Positions 24,751-33,020 are shown, counted from the first letter of the stretch. The stretch: DNA of 33,022 nt from Geobacteraceae bacterium (GCA_024641085.1 JAHEDT010000035.1:1-33022); one strand, 5' to 3'. Translations and numbers: made by a program. The notes: generated by a model not told the origin, from the sequence alone.

Positions 24751-26155
24751 ACCCGCCGCGCACGGCAGGATTTTCTTCGTCGAGGAATATCTTCCCCGGG
24801 TTAAGGATGTTGTTCGGGTCGAGTGCTCTCTTGATTGTCTTCATGTAGTCGGCGGCCAGCGGGGTGATCTCCAGCGGGATATAGGCGGCCTTGGCGATGC
24901 CGACCCCGTGCTCGCCGCTCATCGTCCCGCCCAGCTCCAGGGCGCCCTTGAAGACGTCCTCGATGGCCTTTTCGGCCTTCTCCAGCTCGCCAGGGACCTT
25001 CTTGTCAATCATGATATTGACATGAATGTTGCCGTCACCGGCATGGCCAAAGTTGACGATCGCAATGCCGTAGCGTTCGGCGATGGCATCGACCTTGCGG
25101 ATCATTTCCGGCACCTTGCTGCGCGGTACACAGATGTCCTCGTTGAATTTGTCCGGATTGACCTTGCGCAGCGATGCCGAGACCGAGCGGCGGATCTGCC
25201 AGAGGGCTTCGCTCTCCTCGCTCGTGGTGGCCACCCGGGTTTCGACGACACCCAGTGGTTTGATGATTTCGGTGATCCGGGCAACCTGTTTGTCGAGGAA
25301 TTCGCGGTCACCGTCAACTTCAATAATCAGCACGGCCCGGGCTTCTTCAGGAACCTCGAGGCCGGTGGCCTGGCGTACGCAATCGATGGTCCGGGCGTCC
25401 ATGAACTCCAGAGTCGTCGGGATGATCTTACCCCGGATAATGGCCGAAACCGCCTGTGCGGCACCGTCGATCGAATCGAAGAGGACCAGCATGGTCTGCT
25501 TTGCTTCCGGCAGGGGCAGCAGCTTGATCACGATGCGGGTGATGATGCCGAGCGTCCCCTCGGAGCCGCACAGCAGCTTGGTCAGGTCGTAGCCGACCAC
25601 GCCCTTCATGGTCGGACCGCCGGTGGTGATCACGTCACCGATCGGGGTGACTACTTCGAGGCCGAGGATGAAATCCTTGGTGACTCCATACTTGACGCAG
25701 CGCGGTCCACCAGCGCATTCGGCAACGTTGCCGCCCAGGGTGGAGAATTTCAGAGAGGCCGGATCGGGCGGGTAGAAGAGGCCGCGTTTTTCGACCTCCT
25801 TTTGGAACTGCTCGGTGATCACACCCGGCTCCACGGTGGCAATCAGGTTTTCTTCGTCAATCTCCAGGATCCGGTCCAGGCGTTCGGTGCAGAGCACGAT
25901 ACCACCCCTGGTGGGCAGGGACCCGCCGCTAAAACCACTCCCGGCTCCGCGGGGAAACACCGGAATCTTTTCGCGGTTGGCCAGCTTCATGATAGCGGAG
26001 ATCTCCAACGTCGATCCGGGGTGCACGACCACATCGGGGAGAAAGCTTTTCTGGGTCGCATCGTAGGAGTAGCAGATCCGGTCGGCCCTGTCGGTTGCAA
26101 CGTTTTTGCTGCCGACGATGGACTGCAGTTCTTTTATGATTGGTTCAGAAAGCAT
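24749..26155 (-). CDS. glcD: FAD-linked D-lactate/glycolate oxidase (GlcD-like)
   Basis: A 468-residue flavoprotein of the vanillyl-alcohol-oxidase/PCMH type. The FAD-binding part has VVVHPGSTLEISAIMKLAN, the FPRGAGSGFSGGSLP loop and YPPDPASLKFSTLGGNVAE. The C-terminal cap has NFGHAGDGNIHVN and MSGEHGVG, which carry the metal-binding and catalytic histidines of this family. It oxidises D-lactate, glycolate or another 2-hydroxyacid and hands electrons to GlcF. AAAGGT stands about 8 bases before the ATG. Together with larA upstream it makes a lactate module; the substrate is inferred from context, since GlcD homologues cannot be told apart by sequence alone. Confidence 0.9.
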   Translation of the reverse strand: MLSEPIIKELQSIVGSKNVATDRADRICYSYDATQKSFLPDVVVHPGSTLEISAIMKLANREKIPVFPRGAGSGFSGGSLPTRGGIVLCTERLDRILEIDEENLIATVEPGVITEQFQKEVEKRGLFYPPDPASLKFSTLGGNVAECAGGPRCVKYGVTKDFILGLEVVTPIGDVITTGGPTMKGVVGYDLTKLLCGSEGTLGIITRIVIKLLPLPEAKQTMLVLFDSIDGAAQAVSAIIRGKIIPTTLEFMDARTIDCVRQATGLEVPEEARAVLIIEVDGDREFLDKQVARITEIIKPLGVVETRVATTSEESEALWQIRRSVSASLRKVNPDKFNEDICVPRSKVPEMIRKVDAIAERYGIAIVNFGHAGDGNIHVNIMIDKKVPGELEKAEKAIEDVFKGALELGGTMSGEHGVGIAKAAYIPLEITPLAADYMKTIKRALDPNNILNPGKIFLDEENPAVRGG

Positions 26156-26179
26156 ACTGCTGACCTTTGCGGTTTAATT

Positions 26180-26192
26180 TCACTTAAAGTGA
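26180..26192 (-). promoter_or_regulatory. Palindrome upstream of glcD, possible operator
   Basis: TCACTT-A-AAGTGA is a perfect 6-bp-arm palindrome 25 bases before the glcD start. It could be a repressor site or chance; no regulator gene is adjacent. Confidence 0.3.
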
Positions 26193-26204
26193 TACAGAAT
26201 TATT

Positions 26205-26278
26205 TGCGCCACAAAGACGCTAAGGCGACAAGTCATTCATCTTGTGAAAAGCAGAGAATCTTAGTGCCTTGGTGGTTA
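26205..26278. repeat. Intergenic inverted repeat overlapping the larA stop codon
   Basis: The left arm CCACAAAGACGCTAAG (26209-26224) pairs with the right arm CTTAGTGCCTTGGTGG (26260-26275) in 13 of 16 positions. The right edge runs into the TAA stop of larA. The word AAAGACGC also occurs (as its complement) in repeat R1, so this may be a shorter relative. Confidence 0.65.
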
Positions 26279-27568
26279 ATTTAGAATCGCTTTGGTGCTC
26301 GTTTCTCCGACAACCGGCAAAATGGTTCCACCGTCCCGGATGACCACGACCTGCGGATTCTCCGGAAGCTGTTTGTAAGCCATTTGCAGAGCTTCGTCAA
26401 GGCTGTCGGCTTTTTCCATCCCCATCTTTGCGGTCTGCGCACTCGTGAATTCACTGAGCAGGATGACGCGCCAGGTCCGAGCCTTACTCAGGGTTGAAAA
26501 GGCGGTCTGGCCGTTGATTTCATAACGGCTGCGCAGAGCTTTTTCGAAAATATCGAGATCCTCGTAGTTGAACCAATTATAGAAGGTGGCGTTGCCGAAC
26601 CCGTCCGGGCAGGCTGCCAGCAGGATTACCGTGCCGCCCGGACGCACGGCATGAACGCCGTAATCAAGGGCCTTGTGCGCCTGGATGAAGTTGATGTCCT
26701 TGGGGTGCCCTCCGCAGGACACGATGGCCAGATCGACCGGTTGCTCGAGGGGGGCCGTGTAAAGCGCCCGTGCCAGATCGCAGCCTTCCAGGTGGGCTTT
26801 CTCGAGGTCGCCGCAGAAGGCCTTGGCGATCTTTTTGTCGGTGGTCAGGACCGTGTTCAGCAAAAAGTCCGGTTCGACCATTTTCGCTGCTTCGAGGATT
26901 GCCTGATGCACCGGGTTCCCGTCGAGGTTGGCTGTGCAGGCTTTGGGGTTGCGGCCGCCGATTTCCGGTGGGTTGAAGATGGCAAAGTGGGTGGCCATGC
27001 AGGTCTCACGGCTGGCAACGCCGGGGACCAGGCTCTTGCGGCCGCCGCCGAAGCCGGCGAAGTAATGCAGGCCGATGGTGCCGGTGACGATCACCCGGTC
27101 GGCGGTCATGACGCGTTGGTTGATACAGACCGGCAGCCCCGACGATGTCCTGCCAAGGTCGACCAGTGCTGCCCGATCGTCACAATCATGGTCATGGATT
27201 GCGATCCGTCCGAACAGGGGGCCGACGATCTTGCGGTGCTCTGCCGCTGACTGTTTGCGATGGATCCCGAGAGCAATGATAATTTCGATGTCACGGTCTG
27301 CTATGCCGCACCGGTTCAGCTCCTCGACCAGAATCGGCAGGTAGAGTTCGCTGCCGGTGTAGCGGGTGATGTCCGATGTGACGATCGCCACTCGCTCACC
27401 GGGGTGAATCATCTCTGTCAGTGGCGGTGTCCCGATCGGACTGGCCAGGGCTCGGCGAATTTCCGTGGCCGGATCAGGCAGGTATGACGCTGGAGCAGCC
27501 TCCAGAACGCGGGCCTTCAGAGCAATGTCAAAGCTCTCTAAACCGTATTTCAGATGGAGTTCGTCCAA
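26276..27568 (-). CDS. larA: Nickel-pincer-dependent lactate racemase family protein LarA
   Basis: A 430-residue LarA-family protein. The nickel-pincer (NPN) cofactor residues are conserved with exact spacing: His168, Lys178 (GGRKSLVPG, the covalent lysine) and His194, equivalent to His174, Lys184 and His200 of the Lactobacillus plantarum enzyme. The catalytic His103 appears in ALGIHR. It should racemise D- and L-lactate or a similar 2-hydroxyacid. The start is TTG at 27568 with AGGAGG 6 bases upstream. The cofactor-making larB/larC/larE genes are not in the window. The gene leads the run larA-glcD-glcF-cytochrome. LarA relatives differ in substrate, so lactate is inferred from the neighbours. 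Confidence 0.9.
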   Translation of the reverse strand: MDELHLKYGLESFDIALKARVLEAAPASYLPDPATEIRRALASPIGTPPLTEMIHPGERVAIVTSDITRYTGSELYLPILVEELNRCGIADRDIEIIIALGIHRKQSAAEHRKIVGPLFGRIAIHDHDCDDRAALVDLGRTSSGLPVCINQRVMTADRVIVTGTIGLHYFAGFGGGRKSLVPGVASRETCMATHFAIFNPPEIGGRNPKACTANLDGNPVHQAILEAAKMVEPDFLLNTVLTTDKKIAKAFCGDLEKAHLEGCDLARALYTAPLEQPVDLAIVSCGGHPKDINFIQAHKALDYGVHAVRPGGTVILLAACPDGFGNATFYNWFNYEDLDIFEKALRSRYEINGQTAFSTLSKARTWRVILLSEFTSAQTAKMGMEKADSLDEALQMAYKQLPENPQVVVIRDGGTILPVVGETSTKAILN

Positions 27569-27594
27569 TTGCTGCCTCCTGTAGACAAAAATTA

Positions 27595-27624
27595 ATATTA
27601 GGCCGGAATCTCGTACCCTGGCAA
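27595..27624 (-). promoter_or_regulatory. larA: Candidate larA promoter
   Basis: On the minus strand TTGCCA (27624-27619) and TAATAT (27600-27595) are 18 bases apart, about 27 bases before the larA start. Confidence 0.4.
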
Positions 27625-27641
27625 GTCATTCGCGCACATCG

Positions 27642-27670
27642 TTGACAGCCCTTACCGTGCGGCCTAGAAT
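27642..27670 (+). promoter_or_regulatory. radA: radA promoter
   Basis: A perfect -35 TTGACA (27642-27647) and TAGAAT (27665-27670, 5/6) are 17 bases apart, the ideal spacing. Transcription would start near 27677, about 29 bases before the radA start. It is divergent from larA. Confidence 0.8.
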
Positions 27671-27705
27671 AACTAACTTTATACTATCTGCCAGCAAGGT
27701 TTATC

Positions 27706-29064
27706 TTGAAACAGAAAACGATCTACAATTGCCAGCAATGTGGCATGCAGAGTCCGAAGTGGCTGGGCAAATGCCCCGACTGCGGCCAGTGGAATTCCCT
27801 GGTCGAAGAGACCGTCACTGTGACAAAAAAGGGCGGGAGGACTGTTCCCCTGCGTTCCGAGAGCCGCCCGGTGCGACTGGCCGAGGTCTCGGCGACCGAT
27901 GAAGACCGCCTGCACTGCGGCATCGCTGAATTCGACCGCGTTCTCGGCGGTGGCGTGGTCCCCGGCTCGTTCACCCTGATCGGCGGCGATCCCGGTATCG
28001 GCAAGTCGACCCTGCTGCTGCAGGCGGCCGGGCGCTGGACCAAAAACGGCCCGGTGCTCTACGTGACCGCGGAGGAGTCGACCCGCCAGGTCAAGCTGCG
28101 CGCCGGCCGGCTTGACGTTGCCGCGCAAGACCTCTACCTGCTGGCTGAAACCTCCCTGGAAGGAGTCCTGGAAAGGGTCAGGGAACTGCAGCCGGCCTTC
28201 CTGGTGGTTGATTCGATCCAGACGGTCTTTACTGCCGCGCTGGAGTCGGCCCCCGGCAGCGTCAGTCAGGTTCGCGAGTGCGCCGGGCGCCTCATGCATC
28301 TCGCCAAGGGGGAGGGGGTCCCGACTTTTATCGTCGGCCATGTCACCAAGGACGGCTCGATTGCCGGACCGCGCATGCTCGAGCATATGGTCGACACCGT
28401 GCTTTACTTCGAAGGCGATGCCGGCCATCCCTACCGGATCCTGCGTGCGGTCAAGAACCGTTTCGGTTCGACCAACGAGATCGGTGTTTTCGAAATGAAG
28501 GATGCCGGCCTGAGCGAGGTTCCCAACCCATCTGAACTGTTCCTGGCCGAGCGGCCCGAAGATGCCGCCGGCAGCGTCGTCGTCCCGGCGATTGAAGGCT
28601 CCCGGCCGATCCTGGTGGAGCTCCAGGCCCTGGTGTCCGGGGCCGCTTACGGCAACCCGCGCCGTACCGCCATGGGGATCGACGCCAACCGGGTCTCGCT
28701 GCTGGTTGCCGTTCTCGAGAAGAAGGTCGGTTATGCCCTGCTGTCTCAGGATATTTTCGTCAATGTTGCAGGTGGCGTGCGGCTCGCAGAACCGGCGGTG
28801 GACCTTGGCGTGGTCGCCGCGCTGGCTTCCAGCCACCTCAACCGACCTGTTGATGAGCGCACCGTGCTGTTCGGAGAAGTCGGCCTGACTGGAGAGGTAC
28901 GGGCGGTCTCGCGACCGGAACTGCGGGTCAAGGAAGCGGCCAGGCTCGGCTTTAACCGCTGCCTGCTGCCGGCCGGCAACCTCAAGAGCCTTGATCCGCC
29001 AAAAGGCATCAAACTGATCGGGGTGCGCAGTGCCGCGGAGGCGTTGGAGAATCTCTTTGATTAA
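27706..29064 (+). CDS. radA: DNA repair protein RadA
   Basis: A 452-residue RadA/Sms protein. The N-terminal zinc finger is C9-QQ-C12 and C23-PD-C26; the RecA-like domain has Walker A GGDPGIGKST (about 93-102) and the RadA-specific KNRFG motif (250-254). The C-terminal Lon-protease-like domain (about 280-452) has the GSRPILVELQALV and GEVGLTGEVRAV stretches. It is a branch-migrating helicase-like factor in recombination repair. The start is TTG at 27706, with AAGG about 7 bases upstream; this places the zinc finger at the expected distance from the N-terminus. Length is typical. Confidence 0.95.
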   Translation: MKQKTIYNCQQCGMQSPKWLGKCPDCGQWNSLVEETVTVTKKGGRTVPLRSESRPVRLAEVSATDEDRLHCGIAEFDRVLGGGVVPGSFTLIGGDPGIGKSTLLLQAAGRWTKNGPVLYVTAEESTRQVKLRAGRLDVAAQDLYLLAETSLEGVLERVRELQPAFLVVDSIQTVFTAALESAPGSVSQVRECAGRLMHLAKGEGVPTFIVGHVTKDGSIAGPRMLEHMVDTVLYFEGDAGHPYRILRAVKNRFGSTNEIGVFEMKDAGLSEVPNPSELFLAERPEDAAGSVVVPAIEGSRPILVELQALVSGAAYGNPRRTAMGIDANRVSLLVAVLEKKVGYALLSQDIFVNVAGGVRLAEPAVDLGVVAALASSHLNRPVDERTVLFGEVGLTGEVRAVSRPELRVKEAARLGFNRCLLPAGNLKSLDPPKGIKLIGVRSAAEALENLFD

Positions 29065-29089
29065 CGAAGGGCGAAACCTGTGATGCGTG

Positions 29090-29150
29090 GCGAGAAGAGT
29101 CAAAAGAAAATAGTCAAGGGTGTGAAGATTCTCCCGCGCCACGCGCTACG
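29090..29150. repeat. Palindromic intergenic repeat R2, copy 2
   Basis: A relative of 24690-24750, between radA and moaC: GATGCGTGGCGAGAA(G)AGTCAAAAGAAA on the left and CCGCGCCACGCGCTAC on the right, with a longer middle. GCGTGGCG and CGCCACGC are inverted, so the transcript can fold and could act as the radA 3' end. Confidence 0.55.
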
Positions 29151-29167
29151 GAAGTGAGGCACTAAGG

Positions 29168-29659
29168 ATGAGTAAACTGACCCATTTCGATGCAGAAGGC
29201 CAGGCAATCATGGTCGATGTCGGGGATAAGGAGCCCACGCGCAGGGTCGCCGTGGCTCGTGGTGAAGTCAGCATGCAGCCGGAAACGCTGGCACGCATTC
29301 TGGATAACCGGGTTGATAAGGGCGATGTGTTCGGAGTTGCCCGCCTGGCCGGGATCATGGCCACCAAGAAGACTTCCGAATTGATCCCGCTTTGTCACCC
29401 CCTGCTGATCAACAGTGTCACGGTGGAGTTTACCCCTGATCCGGTCAGGCCGCGGGTCGCGATCGAAGCGACGGTCAGGGTCAACGGCCAGACCGGCGTG
29501 GAGATGGAAGCCCTGACTGCGGTTTCGGTGGCGGCGCTGACAATTTATGACATGTGCAAAGCTGTTGACAGAACCATGACGATCGACAATCTCCGCCTGG
29601 TCGAAAAAATGGGTGGCCGCAGTGGGCACTTCATCAACCATAGGGAGCCGACCAGGTGA
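29168..29659 (+). CDS. moaC: Cyclic pyranopterin monophosphate synthase MoaC
   Basis: A 163-residue MoaC, the second step of molybdopterin synthesis after MoaA. Signatures are [30 protein letters not shown] and the active-site MCKAVDR (Asp and Lys pair). GAGG stands about 9 bases before the ATG, with AAGG abutting it. Its stop overlaps the GTG of the next gene by four bases. Length is typical. Confidence 0.95.
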   Translation: MSKLTHFDAEGQAIMVDVGDKEPTRRVAVARGEVSMQPETLARILDNRVDKGDVFGVARLAGIMATKKTSELIPLCHPLLINSVTVEFTPDPVRPRVAIEATVRVNGQTGVEMEALTAVSVAALTIYDMCKAVDRTMTIDNLRLVEKMGGRSGHFINHREPTR

Positions 29660-30177
29660 ACGATGAGCGTACATATGTCATCCGCAGGTCCTTTGTCATC
29701 CCGATGGGCCTTCTGGTCGCCCTGACGTTCGCCCTGCTGGTGGTTTGTATCCTGCAGGGGCAGTCTCTGGCCAAAGTCATCATCCTGGCCGGCCTGATCC
29801 TGCCGCTTGCCATGCTGTTTGTCGAAAGCGCATTGCGCCGTCTGGTTGTCGACCCGGATGGGATCACAGCCATTCGCGTCTTTCGGCAGCGTCGGTTGAA
29901 TTTTGCCGATGTCACCAGCCTGGAGACGGTCCGCGTTCGCAACCGGGTTTTCTTGACGCTGATGGCCGGTGACGATGATTTCCTGATTATCTCAAATTCT
30001 TACGGCGACTTTCCCGTCCTTCTGGCCAGTCTGGTCGACGCTGTTCCAGAGGGGACGATTACGGAAGAGACTGAGCAGTTGACGAAAAAGCCACCGCTCA
30101 GACAGGCGGATGTTTTTACTGCCTGGTTTGCCGTGGTTGCCCTGGTGTATGTGCTCTTTGCCCAGTTCAGGAACTGA
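29656..30177 (+). CDS. Small membrane protein, PH-like, function unknown
   Basis: A 173-residue protein with two adjacent N-terminal membrane segments (about 13-32 and 38-56), a polar beta-rich middle ([30 protein letters not shown]) and a C-terminal membrane helix (about 153-170). The middle resembles the small bacterial PH-like membrane domain (bPH) fold, but the match is weak. It begins at GTG in a GTGA overlap with moaC, so the two are coupled, yet nothing links it to molybdenum cofactor synthesis. The role is unknown. Confidence 0.7.
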   Translation: MNDERTYVIRRSFVIPMGLLVALTFALLVVCILQGQSLAKVIILAGLILPLAMLFVESALRRLVVDPDGITAIRVFRQRRLNFADVTSLETVRVRNRVFLTLMAGDDDFLIISNSYGDFPVLLASLVDAVPEGTITEETEQLTKKPPLRQADVFTAWFAVVALVYVLFAQFRN

Positions 30178-30190
30178 GCGGGCATTTAGG

Positions 30191-30219
30191 TTGACTTGTC
30201 GGTCGATTTCATTTACTTT
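30191..30219 (+). promoter_or_regulatory. dksA: Candidate dksA promoter
   Basis: TTGACT (30191-30196) and TACTTT (30214-30219) are 17 bases apart, 30 bases before the dksA-like start. The -35 is good, the -10 weak. Confidence 0.35.
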
Positions 30220-30248
30220 TGTGCCCGTTCAAGTTCGAGGAGCTATTT

Positions 30249-30605
30249 ATGAATAAAGCCAAATTGGAGGAGTTTCGTCTGCTTCTTCAGGAACAGATGG
30301 ATCAGTTGCTGCGTGAGGCCGACAAAACGGTTTCCGAGATGACTGACGAAAAGACCAATTTCCCTGATCCAACGGATCGTGCCTCCCTGGAATCTGATCG
30401 CAATTTCGAGCTGCGTATCCGCGATCGTGAACGCAAACTGATTTCCAAGATCCGTGAAGCGCTCGACCGGATCGAATCCGGGGAGTTCGGCGAGTGTGAA
30501 GACTGTGGCGAACAGATCGGTGAAGCTCGTCTGAAAGCACGTCCGGTCACCACCTTGTGCATCGAGTGCAAGACCGAACAGGAGCGTCAGGAAAAAATAG
30601 GCTGA
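30249..30605 (+). CDS. dksA: DksA/TraR family transcription factor
   Basis: A 118-residue DksA. A coiled-coil N-terminal half carries the tip motif NFPDPTDRAS (Asp40 and Asp43 reach into the RNA polymerase secondary channel); the zinc finger uses Cys83, Cys86, Cys104 and Cys107 (CEDCG, CIEC). It works with ppGpp to adjust rRNA and amino-acid promoters. It is shorter than E. coli DksA (151) but normal for this group. GGAG stands 6 bases before the ATG at 30249; the frame is open to 30219 without a site. The histidine kinase gene follows 35 bases later. Confidence 0.92.
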   Translation: MNKAKLEEFRLLLQEQMDQLLREADKTVSEMTDEKTNFPDPTDRASLESDRNFELRIRDRERKLISKIREALDRIESGEFGECEDCGEQIGEARLKARPVTTLCIECKTEQERQEKIG

Positions 30606-30640
30606 TCTGGTTCGGTCTTGGTCGGCAGGCAGGAGGTGTC

Positions 30641-32935
30641 ATGCCGGGCGAGCAATCTGATCCTCTTAATGAAACATCGACGGCGGCACCTCGCTTTTCC
30701 AGTGCCGGCATGTCATCAGTCTCACGCCGTTTGTCTTTCCGGGCCGGCCTGGCAGTTTTTCTGCTGGTCGGCCTCTTGTTTTTCCAGTTGAGTCGTGTCA
30801 ACTATCTCCTGATTCATACCCTGACAGAACTGTCTTCCACTGTCTTGCTCACCGCAGTGTTCCTGATCGGCTGGAATACCAGGCGCCTGGTCGACAACCA
30901 GTTCTTTGTCATCCTGGCCACCGGTTTTCTGGTCACGGGGTCGGTTGATCTCCTGCATACGCTGACTTACAAAGGGATGCATGTCCTGCCGATTGATGAG
31001 GCCAATACGGCGACCCAGCTGTGGCTGGTTGCCAGAACCCTCAATACGGCGGCTCTCCTCTGCGCGATCTTCAGCCTCGGCCGCCGGGAGCTCTGCTCGG
31101 CCATGGGCTGGTTGTGTGGTTTCCTGACCGGCGGCATGGCCCTGCTCAGCCTGATCTGGCCTCTCCGAGTCTTCCCGACCTGTATCATTGAAGGGGAGGG
31201 CCTGACACCGTTCAAGGTGAACTATGAACATGTCATTATCAGCGCACTTGTCCTGGCGGCCTGTCTGCTGTACCGCAAGCAAAGGTATTTGAACCCTTAC
31301 ATCGTTGTGCTGCTGTTTTGTTCCGTCGGTGCCGGAATCATGTCGGAGCTGATGTTCAGCTTTTATGACGATGTCTACGGCTGGGTGAACTTTGTCGGCC
31401 ATTACTTCAAGCTGGGCAGCGCCATGCTGGTTTATTTTGCTCTGGTCGAGGGGACTCTGTATTCACCGTTCGCAACACTTTTTCGTGACATGGGGCAATC
31501 GTATGAAGAACTGGGCCGCGAACTGAAACGGCGCTTGGCGGCGGAAAAGCAGCGCGAAGTGGCTCACCAGGAGGTTGCCCTGCTCTACCGTGTCTCACGG
31601 GCCATGCATAACACGCTCAACCTCGACGAACTGGCACACCTGATCCTCTCTGCGGCAACATGCGCCGATCCCGGCGGATTTGAGCGGGCGATGCTCTTTA
31701 CGGTCAATAAACGAACCGGCATGCTGCAGGGGATGCTTGGAGTGACCCAGGAGATGGCCCGACTGGTCCTGCCGACTGGTGAAAATCCACGGGCATGGGA
31801 GCAGTTGCATCTGGGTGAACAGGACCGCGAGACTCAGAGGGCGACTCCTTTCAACCAGCTGGTCATCAAGCAGCGGCTGCCGCTCGATCAGCAAGACAAC
31901 GCCCTGGCCAGGGCTTTCCTGGGAAAGCAGGTAGTCCTGGTGCCAGAGCCGGGAAAAGAACCTCTCGGTGGGCGACTGCTGGCGGACACTCTCGCCATGG
32001 GGCCTTATGCCTGTGCCCCGTTGTCAGGCCGTGAGCAGGTTATGGGCGTCATGCTGGTGGACAACCCGATGAGCGGTCTTGAACCCTCTTTATCACGCAA
32101 GCGTTTTCTGGAGCTGTTTGCCAGCCAGGCCGGGTCGGCCCTGGATAATGCCGGTCTGGTCAAAAGGTTGGAAATGGCTCATGACAATCTGAAGGATATC
32201 CAGGAACAGCTCATCCATGGTGAAAAGATGGCCGTCCTTGGCGAGATGGCGGCACAGGTTGCCCACGAGTTGCGTAACCCGCTGGTTTCGATAGGCGGCT
32301 TTGCTCGGCGCCTGGCCCGCCAGGAGGTTGCCGATTCGAAAACCAACGAGTATGCGGGCATCATTGCCCGTGAAGTCATGCGCATGGAGGAGATGCTCGG
32401 CAATATCCTGGCGTTCAGCAAGAAACAGCTGGTCTGTCTCGAGAACTGCAGCATCGACGAGTTACTACATGAAGTTTTTGATCTGGAAGCGGAGCACTAC
32501 CAACGCCAGAAAATCGTGCTGGTCAGCGAACTTGCGGAGGCTTTGCCGCAAGTCGTCGGTGATTGCCGCCAGCTGCGCCAGGTTTTTCTGAATCTGATGA
32601 TCAACGCCCGTCAGGTGATGAGTGAAGGCGGCGTCCTCACGGTCAGGGCTGGTGTGGGCACTTTGCGCGGAGACAAGGCGCTGGTTGTCGAGGTTGAAGA
32701 TACCGGAGGTGGTATAAGCCCCGCAGTCATGCGCAACATCTTCAACCCCTTCTTTTCAACGTTCGCCAAGGGGACCGGGCTGGGGCTCTCCATTTCCCAC
32801 AGAATCATTGCCCACCATAACGGTGAAATCGAGGTAATCAATGGCGAAAAGGGAGCACGTTTCATCGTCTCCCTGCCATTGGTGCCGCCGGGAGCAATGA
32901 CGATTGACAGTGCCGGCCAGGAACAAGTACATTAG
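30641..32935 (+). CDS. Membrane sensor histidine kinase, MASE3-GAF-HisKA-HATPase
   Basis: A 764-residue kinase. The N-terminal MASE3 domain (about 25-265) is made of 7-8 membrane segments with the family-typical TGSVDLLHTLTYKGM stretch. A coiled linker (about 285-315) leads into a GAF domain (about 315-505). The phosphoacceptor His542 lies in VAHELRNPL, and the ATPase domain has the N box NLMINARQ, G1 DTGGGIS and G2 GTGLGLS. The ATG at 30641 is chosen for AGGAGG 4 bases upstream. No response regulator follows, so the output is unknown. The stop lies only nine bases before tRNA-Ala, and the last codons overlap a promoter-like sequence. Confidence 0.9.
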   Translation: MPGEQSDPLNETSTAAPRFSSAGMSSVSRRLSFRAGLAVFLLVGLLFFQLSRVNYLLIHTLTELSSTVLLTAVFLIGWNTRRLVDNQFFVILATGFLVTGSVDLLHTLTYKGMHVLPIDEANTATQLWLVARTLNTAALLCAIFSLGRRELCSAMGWLCGFLTGGMALLSLIWPLRVFPTCIIEGEGLTPFKVNYEHVIISALVLAACLLYRKQRYLNPYIVVLLFCSVGAGIMSELMFSFYDDVYGWVNFVGHYFKLGSAMLVYFALVEGTLYSPFATLFRDMGQSYEELGRELKRRLAAEKQREVAHQEVALLYRVSRAMHNTLNLDELAHLILSAATCADPGGFERAMLFTVNKRTGMLQGMLGVTQEMARLVLPTGENPRAWEQLHLGEQDRETQRATPFNQLVIKQRLPLDQQDNALARAFLGKQVVLVPEPGKEPLGGRLLADTLAMGPYACAPLSGREQVMGVMLVDNPMSGLEPSLSRKRFLELFASQAGSALDNAGLVKRLEMAHDNLKDIQEQLIHGEKMAVLGEMAAQVAHELRNPLVSIGGFARRLARQEVADSKTNEYAGIIAREVMRMEEMLGNILAFSKKQLVCLENCSIDELLHEVFDLEAEHYQRQKIVLVSELAEALPQVVGDCRQLRQVFLNLMINARQVMSEGGVLTVRAGVGTLRGDKALVVEVEDTGGGISPAVMRNIFNPFFSTFAKGTGLGLSISHRIIAHHNGEIEVINGEKGARFIVSLPLVPPGAMTIDSAGQEQVH
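32904..32933 (+). promoter_or_regulatory. Promoter of tRNA-Ala inside the kinase 3' end
   Basis: A perfect -35 TTGACA (32904-32909) and TACATT (32928-32933, 4/6) are 18 bases apart. The -10 overlaps the kinase stop codon; transcription would start near 32940, 5 bases before the mature tRNA. Confidence 0.55.
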
Positions 32936-32944
32936 CGTACTATC

Positions 32945-33020
32945 GGGGCTGTAGCTCAGCTGGGAGAGCGACGCGTTCGCAATGCGTAGGTCGTGAGTTC
33001 GATCCTCATCAGCTCCACCA
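32945..33020 (+). tRNA. tRNA-Ala (anticodon CGC)
   Basis: A complete 76-base cloverleaf with encoded CCA. The acceptor GGGGCTG pairs with CAGCTCC and contains the G3-U70 wobble, the alanine identity element. The D arm is GCTC/GAGC. The anticodon stem ACGCG/TGCGT encloses the loop TTCGCAA, whose anticodon CGC reads GCG. The T arm GTGAG/CTCAT closes TTCGATC. Confidence 0.96.

Noticed and set aside
24908-26284. Long open frame (458 codons) on the plus strand opposite glcD
   Set aside because: It mirrors a clear GlcD protein, its translation has no recognisable domain and is explained by GC-rich codon bias.
27679-29142. Long open frame (487 codons) on the minus strand opposite radA
   Set aside because: RadA on the plus strand has all family motifs; the antisense product resembles nothing and lacks a plausible start.
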